Below, one piece after another: positions 16,134-23,102 of a stretch of DNA of 51,092 nt; within the stretch, counting starts at the first letter, position 1, and the number at the start of each line of letters is the position of its first letter. The translations under genes and the position numbers were made by a program. The notes below the pieces were generated by a model. It was not told the origin of the DNA and searched no databases. It worked only from the letters and a program-made list of their open reading frames with translations. Source of the stretch: JADKCL01 sp046329055 (lineage in GTDB: Bacteria > Bacteroidota > Bacteroidia > J057 > JADKCL01); NCBI GenBank assembly GCA_046329055.1, contig JAXLVK010000045.1:1-51092 (forward strand). Reading direction: 5' to 3'.

Positions 16134-16231
16134 AGGTGCGAAGCGTTGATTCAATGCCGGAATTTAGAAGCAAAAATCGTGCTAGAGGAGCGTGTTAGGT
16201 GATGTGAACGAAAATTTTGCCTCTAGCCTTG

Positions 16232-16429
16232 TCACTGCAACATCACGGCGATCGTCGCGAAGACCATGCCCAGCAGGACAAACAAGGCGATGAACCGCAC
16301 CGCGTGGAAGGGATTGAGGTCAGCATTCTTCTTGGAGCCCACCACGATGTAGTAGCAAATACCGCCCAGCATCGAGGCCAATGCCAAGCCATAAAATACC
16401 AACGCCAGATTGCTGATGCCTTTTCCCAT
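16232..16429 (-). CDS. Small membrane protein with two transmembrane segments
   Basis: A 65-residue protein starting MGKGISNLALVFYG. It has two hydrophobic helices (LALVFYGLALASMLGGICYY and the C-terminal FIALFVLLGMVFATIAVML) joined by a charged loop, KKNADLN. There are no catalytic motifs. ATG at 16429 is preferred because the longer frame adds a non-hydrophobic, cysteine-containing leader. It is divergent from the lipoprotein gene at 16531 and lies upstream of the MbnP cluster in the same direction, 98 bp from the next gene. Such short two-helix proteins are common in Bacteroidota; function unknown. Confidence 0.6.
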   Translation of the reverse strand: MGKGISNLALVFYGLALASMLGGICYYIVVGSKKNADLNPFHAVRFIALFVLLGMVFATIAVMLQ

Positions 16430-16530
16430 GTTCTTCGAATCTACGCCAAATGCCCGGATTTCGCATCCCGTTTCCTGACAATTGGCACCGTTTGATGGCA
16501 AGCTCCTCCAATTCTCTTAATTTTCGATTC

Positions 16531-17235
16531 ATGAACTGGAAACATTGGTATCAGGGATTGGTACGGCACCGGGCAGCCTTCCTGCTTGCAGGCTTGGCTT
16601 GGATGCTGGGTTGCGCACCAACGCATGTCGTGCGGCCGCTGGAAAAGGGCACGGTCGCGGTCACTGGAACGCTTGGAGGCTCCATTTTCGACAATTTTGG
16701 CTACCCATTGCCCGTCCCGAACACCACGATCGGAGCGAGTTATGGGGTGACCGACAAGTTGACGGGCTATGCTTCCTTTTACCCCACATCCGCGGCCTTC
16801 GGCGTCTTGCAGTTTGACTTGGGGGCTTGCTACGGCATCCTCCAACCCGATGGATGGCGCCCCGGTGTCAGCGTGACTCCTGGCCTGAACCTCGCGGGCG
16901 ATGTCTGGGAAAGCCACTTCAAGCTCTGGCCCCAACTCGACGCAAACGCCTACTGGAACTACGGCAAGCGCCGCAACTTCGCCTACGTCGGCCTCTCATC
17001 ATGGTACGAATTGGCGGGTAAGCGCGCCCATGGCCAGGATCAGCCCCAATTCATCCTGCCCGGATTCCAAATCGGCCATACGTTTGGCGGCGAACGCTTT
17101 GACTTCACCACCGAGCTCAAAGTGAACAATGTCGTCAAGGGCAACCGCGACCTCACCGTCTCATGGTGGGGGCTTGGCAGCCAAGGCGCATTGGGCATCT
17201 ATTTCGGTTTCACCAAAAGGTTCGGCGGCAAATGA
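16531..17235 (+). CDS. Lipoprotein with beta-barrel-like mature part
   Basis: A 234-residue protein beginning at ATG 16531 with a signal peptide and lipobox (AWMLGC). Aromatic-rich alternating strands follow (TIGASYGVTDKLTGYASFYP, NAYWNYGKRRNFAYVGLSSW), ending in LGIYFGFTKRF. This pattern suggests a small outer-membrane beta structure anchored by lipid, and the terminal Phe is typical of barrel proteins. The stop codon overlaps the start of the next gene as ATGA, so the two are translationally linked. No enzyme motif is seen. Confidence 0.8.
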   Translation: MNWKHWYQGLVRHRAAFLLAGLAWMLGCAPTHVVRPLEKGTVAVTGTLGGSIFDNFGYPLPVPNTTIGASYGVTDKLTGYASFYPTSAAFGVLQFDLGACYGILQPDGWRPGVSVTPGLNLAGDVWESHFKLWPQLDANAYWNYGKRRNFAYVGLSSWYELAGKRAHGQDQPQFILPGFQIGHTFGGERFDFTTELKVNNVVKGNRDLTVSWWGLGSQGALGIYFGFTKRFGGK

Positions 17236-18143
17236 AAACGAACAAATACCTCCTCGCGACCCTGCTGGGTTTGATGGCATTGACCCAGAGTTGCTTCCGG
17301 CTGGACAGCAATCTCTTCAGCCCCGACAATGAGATCACTGAATACCTCCATGACGACTATCCCAAGACCGATGAATGGGACCTCGTCCTCGATGCGAGCT
17401 ATGACATCCCCGACAGCTTGGTCCACGACTTCACCTTGGAGTCCCAAGCCGACGGAGAGACAGCGTCCACGACCATCGCAGTCACCTACCTCGGAGACAT
17501 TTCCCGCATCGCCACGGACACGGTGATCCTCTACTGCCACGGCAACTACGCCCACATGGACGTCTATTGGCAACGTGCAAAGGGCTTGGCCAATCTCGGC
17601 GGCAAAAACCGCTTCGGCTTGCTGATGATGGACTACCGCGGCTTCGGTCTGAGCGAGGGCACAGCGTCCGAGGAAGGCATGTACGCTGATGTGCAAGCCT
17701 GCATCAATTGGCTGAAGTCCATGGGGCTCACCGACGACCGCTACATCATGTACGGATTCAGCCTGGGGTCCGCGCCTGCGACGCAGCTCACTGCGCATCC
17801 AGTGGGCCTCACACCGAGCAAATTGATCTTGGAAGCGCCCTTTGCCAGTGCCGAGATGATGGCGCAAGAGGGTACGGGATTGGCAGTCCCCGGCAGTTTC
17901 TTCACCAACCTCAAGATCGACAACGCCGAGGAGATCAAGCTCGTGCAGCAGCCGTTCCTGCATATCCACGGGATTGACGACCATTTTCTGAGCTTTGAGA
18001 ACCACGGCATGTCCGTCTGGAACAACTACCATGGCGTTTATGGCGAACAGGCCGCCATTCCGGGCGCCGGACACAGCACCATCGTCAAGACCATGGGAAT
18101 CGAGGCATACAGTGAGCGGGTGCTGGGGTTTGTGTTGCGCTAA
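17232..18143 (+). CDS. Alpha/beta-hydrolase lipoprotein
   Basis: A 303-residue protein with signal peptide and lipobox (LTQSC, Cys21). The hydrolase domain starts near residue 75. The oxyanion region reads ILYCHGNYAHM, the nucleophile elbow GFSLGS carries Ser177, the acid is in GIDDHF (Asp249 or Asp250), and the catalytic histidine is in GAGHS (His281). The HGN motif and MMDYRGFGLSEG strand-loop are typical of BEM46/ABHD13-like serine hydrolases. The lipid anchor places it at a membrane facing the periplasm. It overlaps the preceding lipoprotein gene by 4 bp, so the two probably work at the same site. The substrate is unknown, perhaps an ester or a lipid. Confidence 0.85.
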   Translation: MKTNKYLLATLLGLMALTQSCFRLDSNLFSPDNEITEYLHDDYPKTDEWDLVLDASYDIPDSLVHDFTLESQADGETASTTIAVTYLGDISRIATDTVILYCHGNYAHMDVYWQRAKGLANLGGKNRFGLLMMDYRGFGLSEGTASEEGMYADVQACINWLKSMGLTDDRYIMYGFSLGSAPATQLTAHPVGLTPSKLILEAPFASAEMMAQEGTGLAVPGSFFTNLKIDNAEEIKLVQQPFLHIHGIDDHFLSFENHGMSVWNNYHGVYGEQAAIPGAGHSTIVKTMGIEAYSERVLGFVLR

Positions 18144-18158
18144 ATGGGGGATGGGTTC

Positions 18159-18232
18159 CCAGCGTTGGGGGGGCTTCAAGCGCTCGCAACGCTGGAACAT
18201 AATGCCCGCCAGAAGCATTGCTCCTGGCGGGC
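18159..18232. terminator. Two consecutive hairpins between convergent genes
   Basis: CCAGCGTTG (18159-18167) pairs with CAACGCTGG (18187-18195), and GCCCGCCAG (18204-18212) pairs with CTGGCGGGC (18224-18232). Both stems are 9 bp and perfect. They fill most of the 141-bp gap between the hydrolase and the anti-sigma-like gene. No strong T-run follows, so they may act as bidirectional ends or RNA-stability stems. Confidence 0.55.
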
Positions 18233-18284
18233 CAACCGCTAACAAAAGAACGATCAGAAAAGCATCCTGATAAAAGCTTTCGAC

Positions 18285-19511
18285 CTAGTGACCACTGGCC
18301 GGAGCCAAGCGTTGCGTCAGGTCATGAATATCTTTCACGGGACTGTCCGAGATTTCCATTTTCAAGGTGTGCACGGGCACGGTATTGAGGAGGACGCCCA
18401 CAGGTTGCGAGATGGCGAGGCGGCCGTCGGGCAGGAATCCTGCGAAGGTCGTGGCTGCTCCGCTCAGGATCGTGGGCTCAAAGGTGAAGTCCGCCGACTT
18501 GGGCCAGAAGAATTGCACGGTGTTCAGGCCCTCGGGCAGGCTGTAGAGGGTGAGGATGCGCAGGGCCTGCCCCTGAGGGTCGGTGAAGCGCACCTTGTAG
18601 CTCCTGAGGGCGGAGGTCTTGCTGGCCGTCTCGCCGATGCATGCGATGCCCAATTGCTTGAGGTCAAAGCTCAGGACCTTGATCTCCTTGCCGTCCGTTG
18701 CGGGCTTGCGCTTTTCGGGGATGACCTTGCCGTTTTCGTCGAATTGGATCACGCCGAAGCCGTCGTCTTGGCTGAGAGAGGCTGCGTTGGATTTCCGCGC
18801 CGTGGGCTGGATGGGGGCATCGGAGGTGCCGGTCCACTTGCGGGACTTGGGATCCAGGTTGTAGTGTGAGAGGGACTGGGCAAACTCAGGGGCCACTTGC
18901 TGCTCGATGTGGATGGCCTTTCCAGGTTGCAGGGAAAGGGGCTGCCCATTTTGCGTGGCATTCACCTCCAAAACCAGATGCTGCTGGATCAATTGATTGT
19001 CGGCTTGCATCGGGAGGCCCATGGCGATGAGTTCGGCGGGCTGCGAGATGGTCCGGATCGCGAGATCGATGTCTCCCGTGACAGGCTTGCCATCCGGGGT
19101 TTGGAAGGCATCGGCGGGCACTTGGACGGTCACGTTGCCGGGAACCTCGATGGCTTGAGGCTTGGAGGCATTGGCTTTCACCGACATCACGGGCAGGGCG
19201 AGTGCGGGGATGGGTGCCTTCAGGAAGGCATTCTCCTCAGCCAGCAACAATTCCTTGGGCATTTTCGCTGCCTCCTCGGTCTTGGCCTTTTCCTGATCCT
19301 CCTGCTCGACTGCCCAGAACACGAGGAATGCAATGGATAGGATGAACACCAATCCTATGAACGCCTTCGGGTTCTTGTACAGCGGCCGTCTGTAGATCGG
19401 CTGGGTGAGGTTGTGGTAATCTGCAAGGATGCGACCAAAGTCCTTGTGCTGCGCGATTTTATCCTCGCTTGGCAGGGGCTGGTCGATATTGATTTTGTAC
19501 TTATTCTTCAT
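18285..19511 (-). CDS. Membrane protein downstream of the ECF sigma factor (anti-sigma candidate)
   Basis: A 408-residue protein with a cytoplasmic N-terminal part (about residues 1-50), one membrane helix (FIGLVFILSIAFLVFWAV, near 52-69), then a long periplasmic part. The periplasmic region contains a ZU5-like beta motif, VTVQVPADAFQTPDGKPVTG, seen in Bacteroidota surface and regulatory proteins. Its start overlaps the sigma-factor stop by 11 bp, so the two are coupled. The topology fits an anti-sigma factor, but the N-terminal part has no recognisable zinc anti-sigma motif (HxxxCxxC). Anti-sigma function is inferred from position and topology only. Confidence 0.75.
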   Translation of the reverse strand: MKNKYKINIDQPLPSEDKIAQHKDFGRILADYHNLTQPIYRRPLYKNPKAFIGLVFILSIAFLVFWAVEQEDQEKAKTEEAAKMPKELLLAEENAFLKAPIPALALPVMSVKANASKPQAIEVPGNVTVQVPADAFQTPDGKPVTGDIDLAIRTISQPAELIAMGLPMQADNQLIQQHLVLEVNATQNGQPLSLQPGKAIHIEQQVAPEFAQSLSHYNLDPKSRKWTGTSDAPIQPTARKSNAASLSQDDGFGVIQFDENGKVIPEKRKPATDGKEIKVLSFDLKQLGIACIGETASKTSALRSYKVRFTDPQGQALRILTLYSLPEGLNTVQFFWPKSADFTFEPTILSGAATTFAGFLPDGRLAISQPVGVLLNTVPVHTLKMEISDSPVKDIHDLTQRLAPASGH

Positions 19512-20103
19512 AGTTGCCTCCCAGTTTTGCTCTCAATCGTTTCCTGAGGCGCTCCACGATTCGATAGACTTTCACTTTAGCGTTGTTTTCGGTGATCCCC
19601 AAGATGAAGCCAACCTCGCTGAAGGGGCGGTCCTCAAAGAAGCGTAGTTCAATGATTTCCACCTCGTCTGGGCTCATCTCATGCAGGGTCTCGATCATGA
19701 CTTCTTGGTAGAGTTCGGCGAGGTCAGCGGTACGTTCCTCGTCCACCATGCCCATCACCTTGTCGATGTGGGACTTTTCCATGCTGATGGTGCGGTCGCT
19801 CTTGGTGTTGCGGAAGTGCTGGTTCACCTCATTGGAGGCGATCCGGTAGAGCCATGCTGAAAAGGGCACGCCGCGGTAGGAGTATTTCGGCAGGTTGACC
19901 ATGGCCTTCAGGAACACTTGGGCGGTGACGTCTCCCGCAACCTCTTCCTCCCCGGTGCGCTTATAGACAAACAAGAAAATCTGCCGATAATATTTTTCAT
20001 AAAGCACTCCAAACTGGCGCGGGTCCTTCTGGGCCGCCTCCACGATGCGCAGCTCCTGCTGCAATTGCGATTCACTGAGTCTTTGGCGTTCCAAAGTCTT
20101 CAT
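19501..20103 (-). CDS. ECF-type RNA polymerase sigma factor
   Basis: A 200-residue sigma-70 family protein. Region 2 runs from about residue 30 to 100 (FGVLYEKYYRQIFLFVYKRT, then DVTAQVFLKAM and FSAWLYRIASNEV). Region 4 lies at about 135-190 (MSPDEVEIIELRFFEDRPF, then the helix-turn-helix SEVGFILGITENNAKVKVYR). This is a normal size and order for an ECF sigma factor. It lies directly upstream of, and overlaps, a membrane protein gene that could control it. It is divergent from the DUF4846 gene across a 151-bp gap. Target genes cannot be inferred. Confidence 0.95.
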   Translation of the reverse strand: MKTLERQRLSESQLQQELRIVEAAQKDPRQFGVLYEKYYRQIFLFVYKRTGEEEVAGDVTAQVFLKAMVNLPKYSYRGVPFSAWLYRIASNEVNQHFRNTKSDRTISMEKSHIDKVMGMVDEERTADLAELYQEVMIETLHEMSPDEVEIIELRFFEDRPFSEVGFILGITENNAKVKVYRIVERLRKRLRAKLGGNYEE

Positions 20104-20254
20104 GCGTTTAATTCAGGTGCTTTTCACTCAATAGAATGAACTGCATGCGGAAAGATACAGGGAGCGACTGGAAATTTTTCAGGCCCGATACGGGAGAAAT
20201 GACCTTTGGTTCGCCGGGGAAACCCTATGGCATCCATTTTGCGTATTTTGCAGC

Positions 20255-21184
20255 ATGCGCAAGATCGCGATCCTCGGCATTGCAGCCGCTACAATCAGCC
20301 TCTCTGCCTGTACCCAAGATACAGGCGCGAGTGCCGAACCCAATGTCCTCTCCCAAGGCCTCGTGGACAAGTCTCCCCGCCTCCCGACGACCTTCGTGGA
20401 TACCACAGGCGGTACATACCCTTGGGCGACCATGTACAATCCCGTCCAGTCCATCCAAAATCGCATCGCGCTCCCGGAGGGCTACCAGCGGATGGCATTG
20501 CCTAAAGGTAGCTTCGGTGAATGGCTCCGCGGCCTGCCCCTGAAGCCGGGCAAACCCAAGGTGATGCTCTACAACGGCCAAGAAAAAACGAACCAAGAGG
20601 CCCAGTTCGCGGTGATGGACATCGACGTGGGCAAGCGCGACCTGCAACAATGCGCGGATGCCGTGATGCGCCTGCGCGGGGAGTACCTCTTCTCCACCGA
20701 CCAATTCGACGCCATCCATTTCAATTTCACGAACGGCGAGCCCTGCACCTGGAACAAATGGCGTGAGGGATACCGGCCATCATTCGCAGGAAACAAGACG
20801 ACCTGGACCAAGAAGGCGCAGCCTTCCGATTCCCATGAGAGCTTCCGCGCCTACATGGACATGGTGTTCATGTATGCCGGAACTGCATCCTTGGAAAAGG
20901 AACTGCCACGCATAGGAACGTTGAAGGAATTGCAAATCGGGGATGTGTTGATCCAAGGGGGCTTCCCAGGCCATGCAGTATTGGTGGTGGACGTTGCGGA
21001 AAATTCGGACACGGGCAAGAAGATGTACATGCTGGCACAGAGCTATATGCCGGCCCAGGACATCCATATTCTGCAAAATCCGAATGACCCGAAACTCAGC
21101 CCCTGGTACGATGCCTCAGCAGTGGGGCCTGTAGAAACCCCGGAATGGACTTTCCTTCAGCAGGACTTACGTCGCTTCAAGTAA
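20255..21184 (+). CDS. DUF4846 lipoprotein
   Basis: A 309-residue lipoprotein (signal peptide, LSAC) matching the DUF4846 pattern: TTYPWATM-like start after the anchor, RIALPEGYQRM, GSFGEWLRGLPL, MRLRGEYLF, then a C-terminal block with IGDVLIQGGFPGHAVLVVDVAE. That last block resembles the His-containing strand of NlpC/P60-like papain folds, but I see no clear catalytic cysteine in the expected position. It is followed after 6 bp by an M23 peptidase gene, which suggests a cell-wall context. Upstream, TATTTTG lies just 4 bp before the ATG, a near-match to a -7 element, which could give an almost leaderless message. Confidence 0.85.
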   Translation: MRKIAILGIAAATISLSACTQDTGASAEPNVLSQGLVDKSPRLPTTFVDTTGGTYPWATMYNPVQSIQNRIALPEGYQRMALPKGSFGEWLRGLPLKPGKPKVMLYNGQEKTNQEAQFAVMDIDVGKRDLQQCADAVMRLRGEYLFSTDQFDAIHFNFTNGEPCTWNKWREGYRPSFAGNKTTWTKKAQPSDSHESFRAYMDMVFMYAGTASLEKELPRIGTLKELQIGDVLIQGGFPGHAVLVVDVAENSDTGKKMYMLAQSYMPAQDIHILQNPNDPKLSPWYDASAVGPVETPEWTFLQQDLRRFK

Positions 21185-21190
21185 CTCGCC

Positions 21191-21880
21191 ATGGGCCATC
21201 AACGAACTTTCGCTTCGAACCAAGGTGCCAAAAGAGGCCCCTCCATCGTCTTGATCGTGATTGGAGCATTGGTCATCGGGCTAGTGATGGTGATTGCCAT
21301 CCGAATCATGAGTGTGCTTCACGCTCCGATGAACCTCGATCTAGGTATAGGGGGGGACGAGGGGCAGGAGAGATTGGCCAAAAGACGGGTCATTTCTCCA
21401 GTGGATGGCTTTGATTTTCCAGTGGGGCCGCCAGACGCGAAGAAGTATTACAATGCGCAGCCCTTCCAGAAAAATGACCATTTGGGGGAGGATTGGAATG
21501 GGGTAGGGGGCGGAAATACCGACAAGGGTGACCCCGTGTACAGCACTGCGGATGGCGAGGTTTCCTCGGCGGAGGACGCAGGTCCGGGATGGGGAAACGT
21601 GGTTCGTGTCCAGCACAACGTTGGCACCGAAACGAATCCTAAGATCATCGAGTCCTTGTATGCGCACTTGGATCACATGGACGTCATCGCAGGCCAATCC
21701 TTGAAGCGTGGCCAAAAGATTGGAACCATCGGAGATGCGCATGGCGCCTACTGGGCCCACCTCCATTTTGAAATGCGATGGGATCCGAATATGCCGCTCG
21801 GCGGTGGCTACAGCAAGGATACCACCGGATTCCTGATCCCCACCCAATTCATCAAGGCACACCGAACAATGAATAATTGA
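21191..21880 (+). CDS. M23-family metallopeptidase, membrane-anchored
   Basis: A 229-residue protein with one N-terminal membrane helix (VLIVIGALVIGLVMVIAI, about residues 20-38). The C-terminal LytM/M23 domain keeps the zinc-site residues: HLGED (His97, Asp101), a conserved YAHLD (His159) and AHLHFE (His190 and His192). M23 enzymes cut peptidoglycan cross-bridges or act as divisome and envelope regulators. It forms an operon with the DUF4846 gene (6-bp gap). The last residues (HRTMNN) are encoded inside an AT-rich repeat, so the original C terminus may have been altered by it. A similar gene lies in the opposite direction immediately downstream. Confidence 0.9.
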   Translation: MGHQRTFASNQGAKRGPSIVLIVIGALVIGLVMVIAIRIMSVLHAPMNLDLGIGGDEGQERLAKRRVISPVDGFDFPVGPPDAKKYYNAQPFQKNDHLGEDWNGVGGGNTDKGDPVYSTADGEVSSAEDAGPGWGNVVRVQHNVGTETNPKIIESLYAHLDHMDVIAGQSLKRGQKIGTIGDAHGAYWAHLHFEMRWDPNMPLGGGYSKDTTGFLIPTQFIKAHRTMNN

Positions 21881-21945
21881 TAATTAACAATGAACAATGG
21901 TGCTTCCCGCCAATTCTTAATTATAAATTATTCATTATCAATTAC
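21866..21945. repeat. AT-rich imperfect inverted repeat
   Basis: The left arm (about 21868-21891, AATGAATAATTGATAATTAA) and right arm (about 21911-21936) are imperfect reverse complements. The repeat overlaps the end of the first M23 gene and reaches the stop of the second. AATGAATAATT/GATAATTAA-type sequences occur as dispersed intergenic repeats in Bacteroidota, so this may be a small interspersed element or a bidirectional terminator. Confidence 0.6.
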
Positions 21946-22658
21946 TTATGTCTATGTTGTTCGATGAAGGCGGTTGGATCCACGAAGCCAATCGTGTCGC
22001 CATCGTATCCGCAGCGGATGTCCTTGCCGGGCTTTAGACGGGTTTCGTAGTGCAGGTGTGCATGGTATTTGCCTTCTGCATTGCCGATCGTGCCAATGAT
22101 CTGGCCACGGCGCATCTCATTGCCGACACGTGCCCAAGCGGCCGAGACGTGGGCGTAGAGCGTCTCGACATACCGTGGGGATTCCTCAGTGCCATAGTTG
22201 TGCAGCATTCTGATCACGGTGCCCCATCCGCGATTCACGTAGCCACTGAAAAAGACGACGCCGTCTGCCGCAGCATAGACATAGTCTCCGAAATCACTGT
22301 TGCCGCCTCGGTGACCATTCCAGTCTTCGCCTAGGTGTTCCAGGCCCACTGGGAGGAAGCCACGTGCCTTGAAGTAGTTTTTGGCATCAGGAGGCGCAAC
22401 TGGATAGTCGAAGCCGTCACAGGGCCTCAAATCCTTCCAGAAGATCGCCTCCAACGGCGGAGGCTCATCGCGAGGGAGAGCCTTTGGCATCGTTGCGGTA
22501 TCAGCAGGACGGAGGCTGTCGCCGGAGTAATCCGTCAGATTCTCGACCCCGGCATCCCCGCAACCCATGCACGCCAATGCCAAAAGCAGGCCAACCAGGA
22601 CATGGCGAATCTTGGCGCTCAAAGACCAAGGAATGGAGGCTGGTTTTGGGTCGATCAT
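21942..22658 (-). CDS. M23-family metallopeptidase lipoprotein
   Basis: A 238-residue paralogue of the preceding peptidase, here with a lipoprotein signal (LACMGC, Cys33). Zinc-site residues are intact: HLGED (His108, Asp112), YAH (His170) and AHLHYE (His201 and His203). The region DGFDYPVAPPDAKNYFKARG is nearly the same as DGFDFPVGPPDAKKYYNAQ in the other copy, so the two arose by duplication and now converge. One copy has a membrane helix and this one a lipid anchor, so they probably act at different membranes. Likely peptidoglycan hydrolase activity. Confidence 0.9.
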   Translation of the reverse strand: MIDPKPASIPWSLSAKIRHVLVGLLLALACMGCGDAGVENLTDYSGDSLRPADTATMPKALPRDEPPPLEAIFWKDLRPCDGFDYPVAPPDAKNYFKARGFLPVGLEHLGEDWNGHRGGNSDFGDYVYAAADGVVFFSGYVNRGWGTVIRMLHNYGTEESPRYVETLYAHVSAAWARVGNEMRRGQIIGTIGNAEGKYHAHLHYETRLKPGKDIRCGYDGDTIGFVDPTAFIEQHRHK

Positions 22659-22665
22659 CCGGTCT

Positions 22666-22695
22666 CAAAATTACACTTGTTTGGTTAAGAGCGAA
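22666..22695 (-). promoter_or_regulatory. Promoter of the lipoprotein M23 gene
   Basis: On the minus strand TAATTTTG (22673-22666) matches TAnnTTTG and lies 7 bp before the ATG at 22658. A weak TTCG (22695-22692) is 18 bp further upstream. The message would have a very short leader. Confidence 0.4.
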
Positions 22696-22857
22696 GTGAT
22701 GAGGCACTCGAACCTCCGGGACGTTGGTCGCTGTCAAGTCGCAGAAAAAATCCCAAATCTTTCGTCATAAAATTTCCGAGGTTTGTTGAGGTCTGTAGGA
22801 AGTTCGTCGAAGAAATCCCGGACTTTATCGGTTTAGATCAAAAAAATTTCGAAAAGG

Positions 22858-22890
22858 TTGATGCAAGTCAGAAAACGGTGTGTATATTTG
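22858..22890 (+). promoter_or_regulatory. Bacteroidota-type promoter of a short transcript
   Basis: TTG (22858-22860) and TATATTTG (22883-22890) are separated by 22 bp, close to the consensus TTTG-N19-21-TAnnTTTG. A 13-bp palindrome, TGTTAAGTTAACA (22894-22906), lies just after it, around the expected transcript start, and could be an operator. Confidence 0.6.
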
Positions 22891-22908
22891 TATTGTTAAG
22901 TTAACACA

Positions 22909-22983
22909 ATGAGATCAGGCGCTCGGAGCAAAAGTCTCGACCAAAACTCCAGCGATGATATAAGTTTAGAGGGTGATTTTTGA
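22909..22983 (+). CDS. Possible 24-residue peptide in a stand-alone transcription unit
   Basis: ATG at 22909 opens a 24-codon frame ending at TGA 22983. The peptide starts MRSGARSKSLDQNSS and ends in ISLEGDF, with a basic first half and an acidic second half and no membrane segment. It starts about 19 bp after a good promoter and ends 14 bp before a strong terminator, so it fills the only frame of a roughly 135-nt transcript. I do not recognise it. It may be a small protein, a leader peptide, or chance within a non-coding RNA; the promoter and terminator are better supported than the coding status. Confidence 0.35.
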   Translation: MRSGARSKSLDQNSSDDISLEGDF

Positions 22984-22996
22984 TTCTTTTCATGAA

Positions 22997-23028
22997 GCCC
23001 CGGGTCCCAAACCCGGGGCGACTTTTTT
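22997..23028 (+). terminator. Rho-independent terminator
   Basis: GCCCCGGGT (22997-23005) pairs with ACCCGGGGC (23011-23019) around a 5-nt loop, followed by GACTTTTTT. This is a 9-bp, very GC-rich stem with a T6 tract, a textbook terminator. It ends the short transcript that starts near 22895. Confidence 0.9.
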
Positions 23029-23102
23029 GCCCCTAGCCATCACGATTTCAGGCAGATGATCTCCCTACACTTAATCCCAAGATTGGAAGGAATTTGTCCG
23101 GC

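Noticed and set aside
17199..18245. Minus-strand open frame of about 350 codons opposite the hydrolase gene
   Set aside because: The plus-strand gene has a complete catalytic triad and overlaps its neighbour as an operon; the antisense frame has no family signal.
22659..22860. Possible tRNA or riboswitch in the gap upstream of the short transcript
   Set aside because: No cloverleaf pattern or conserved aptamer is visible; only weak promoter-like AT-rich sequence.
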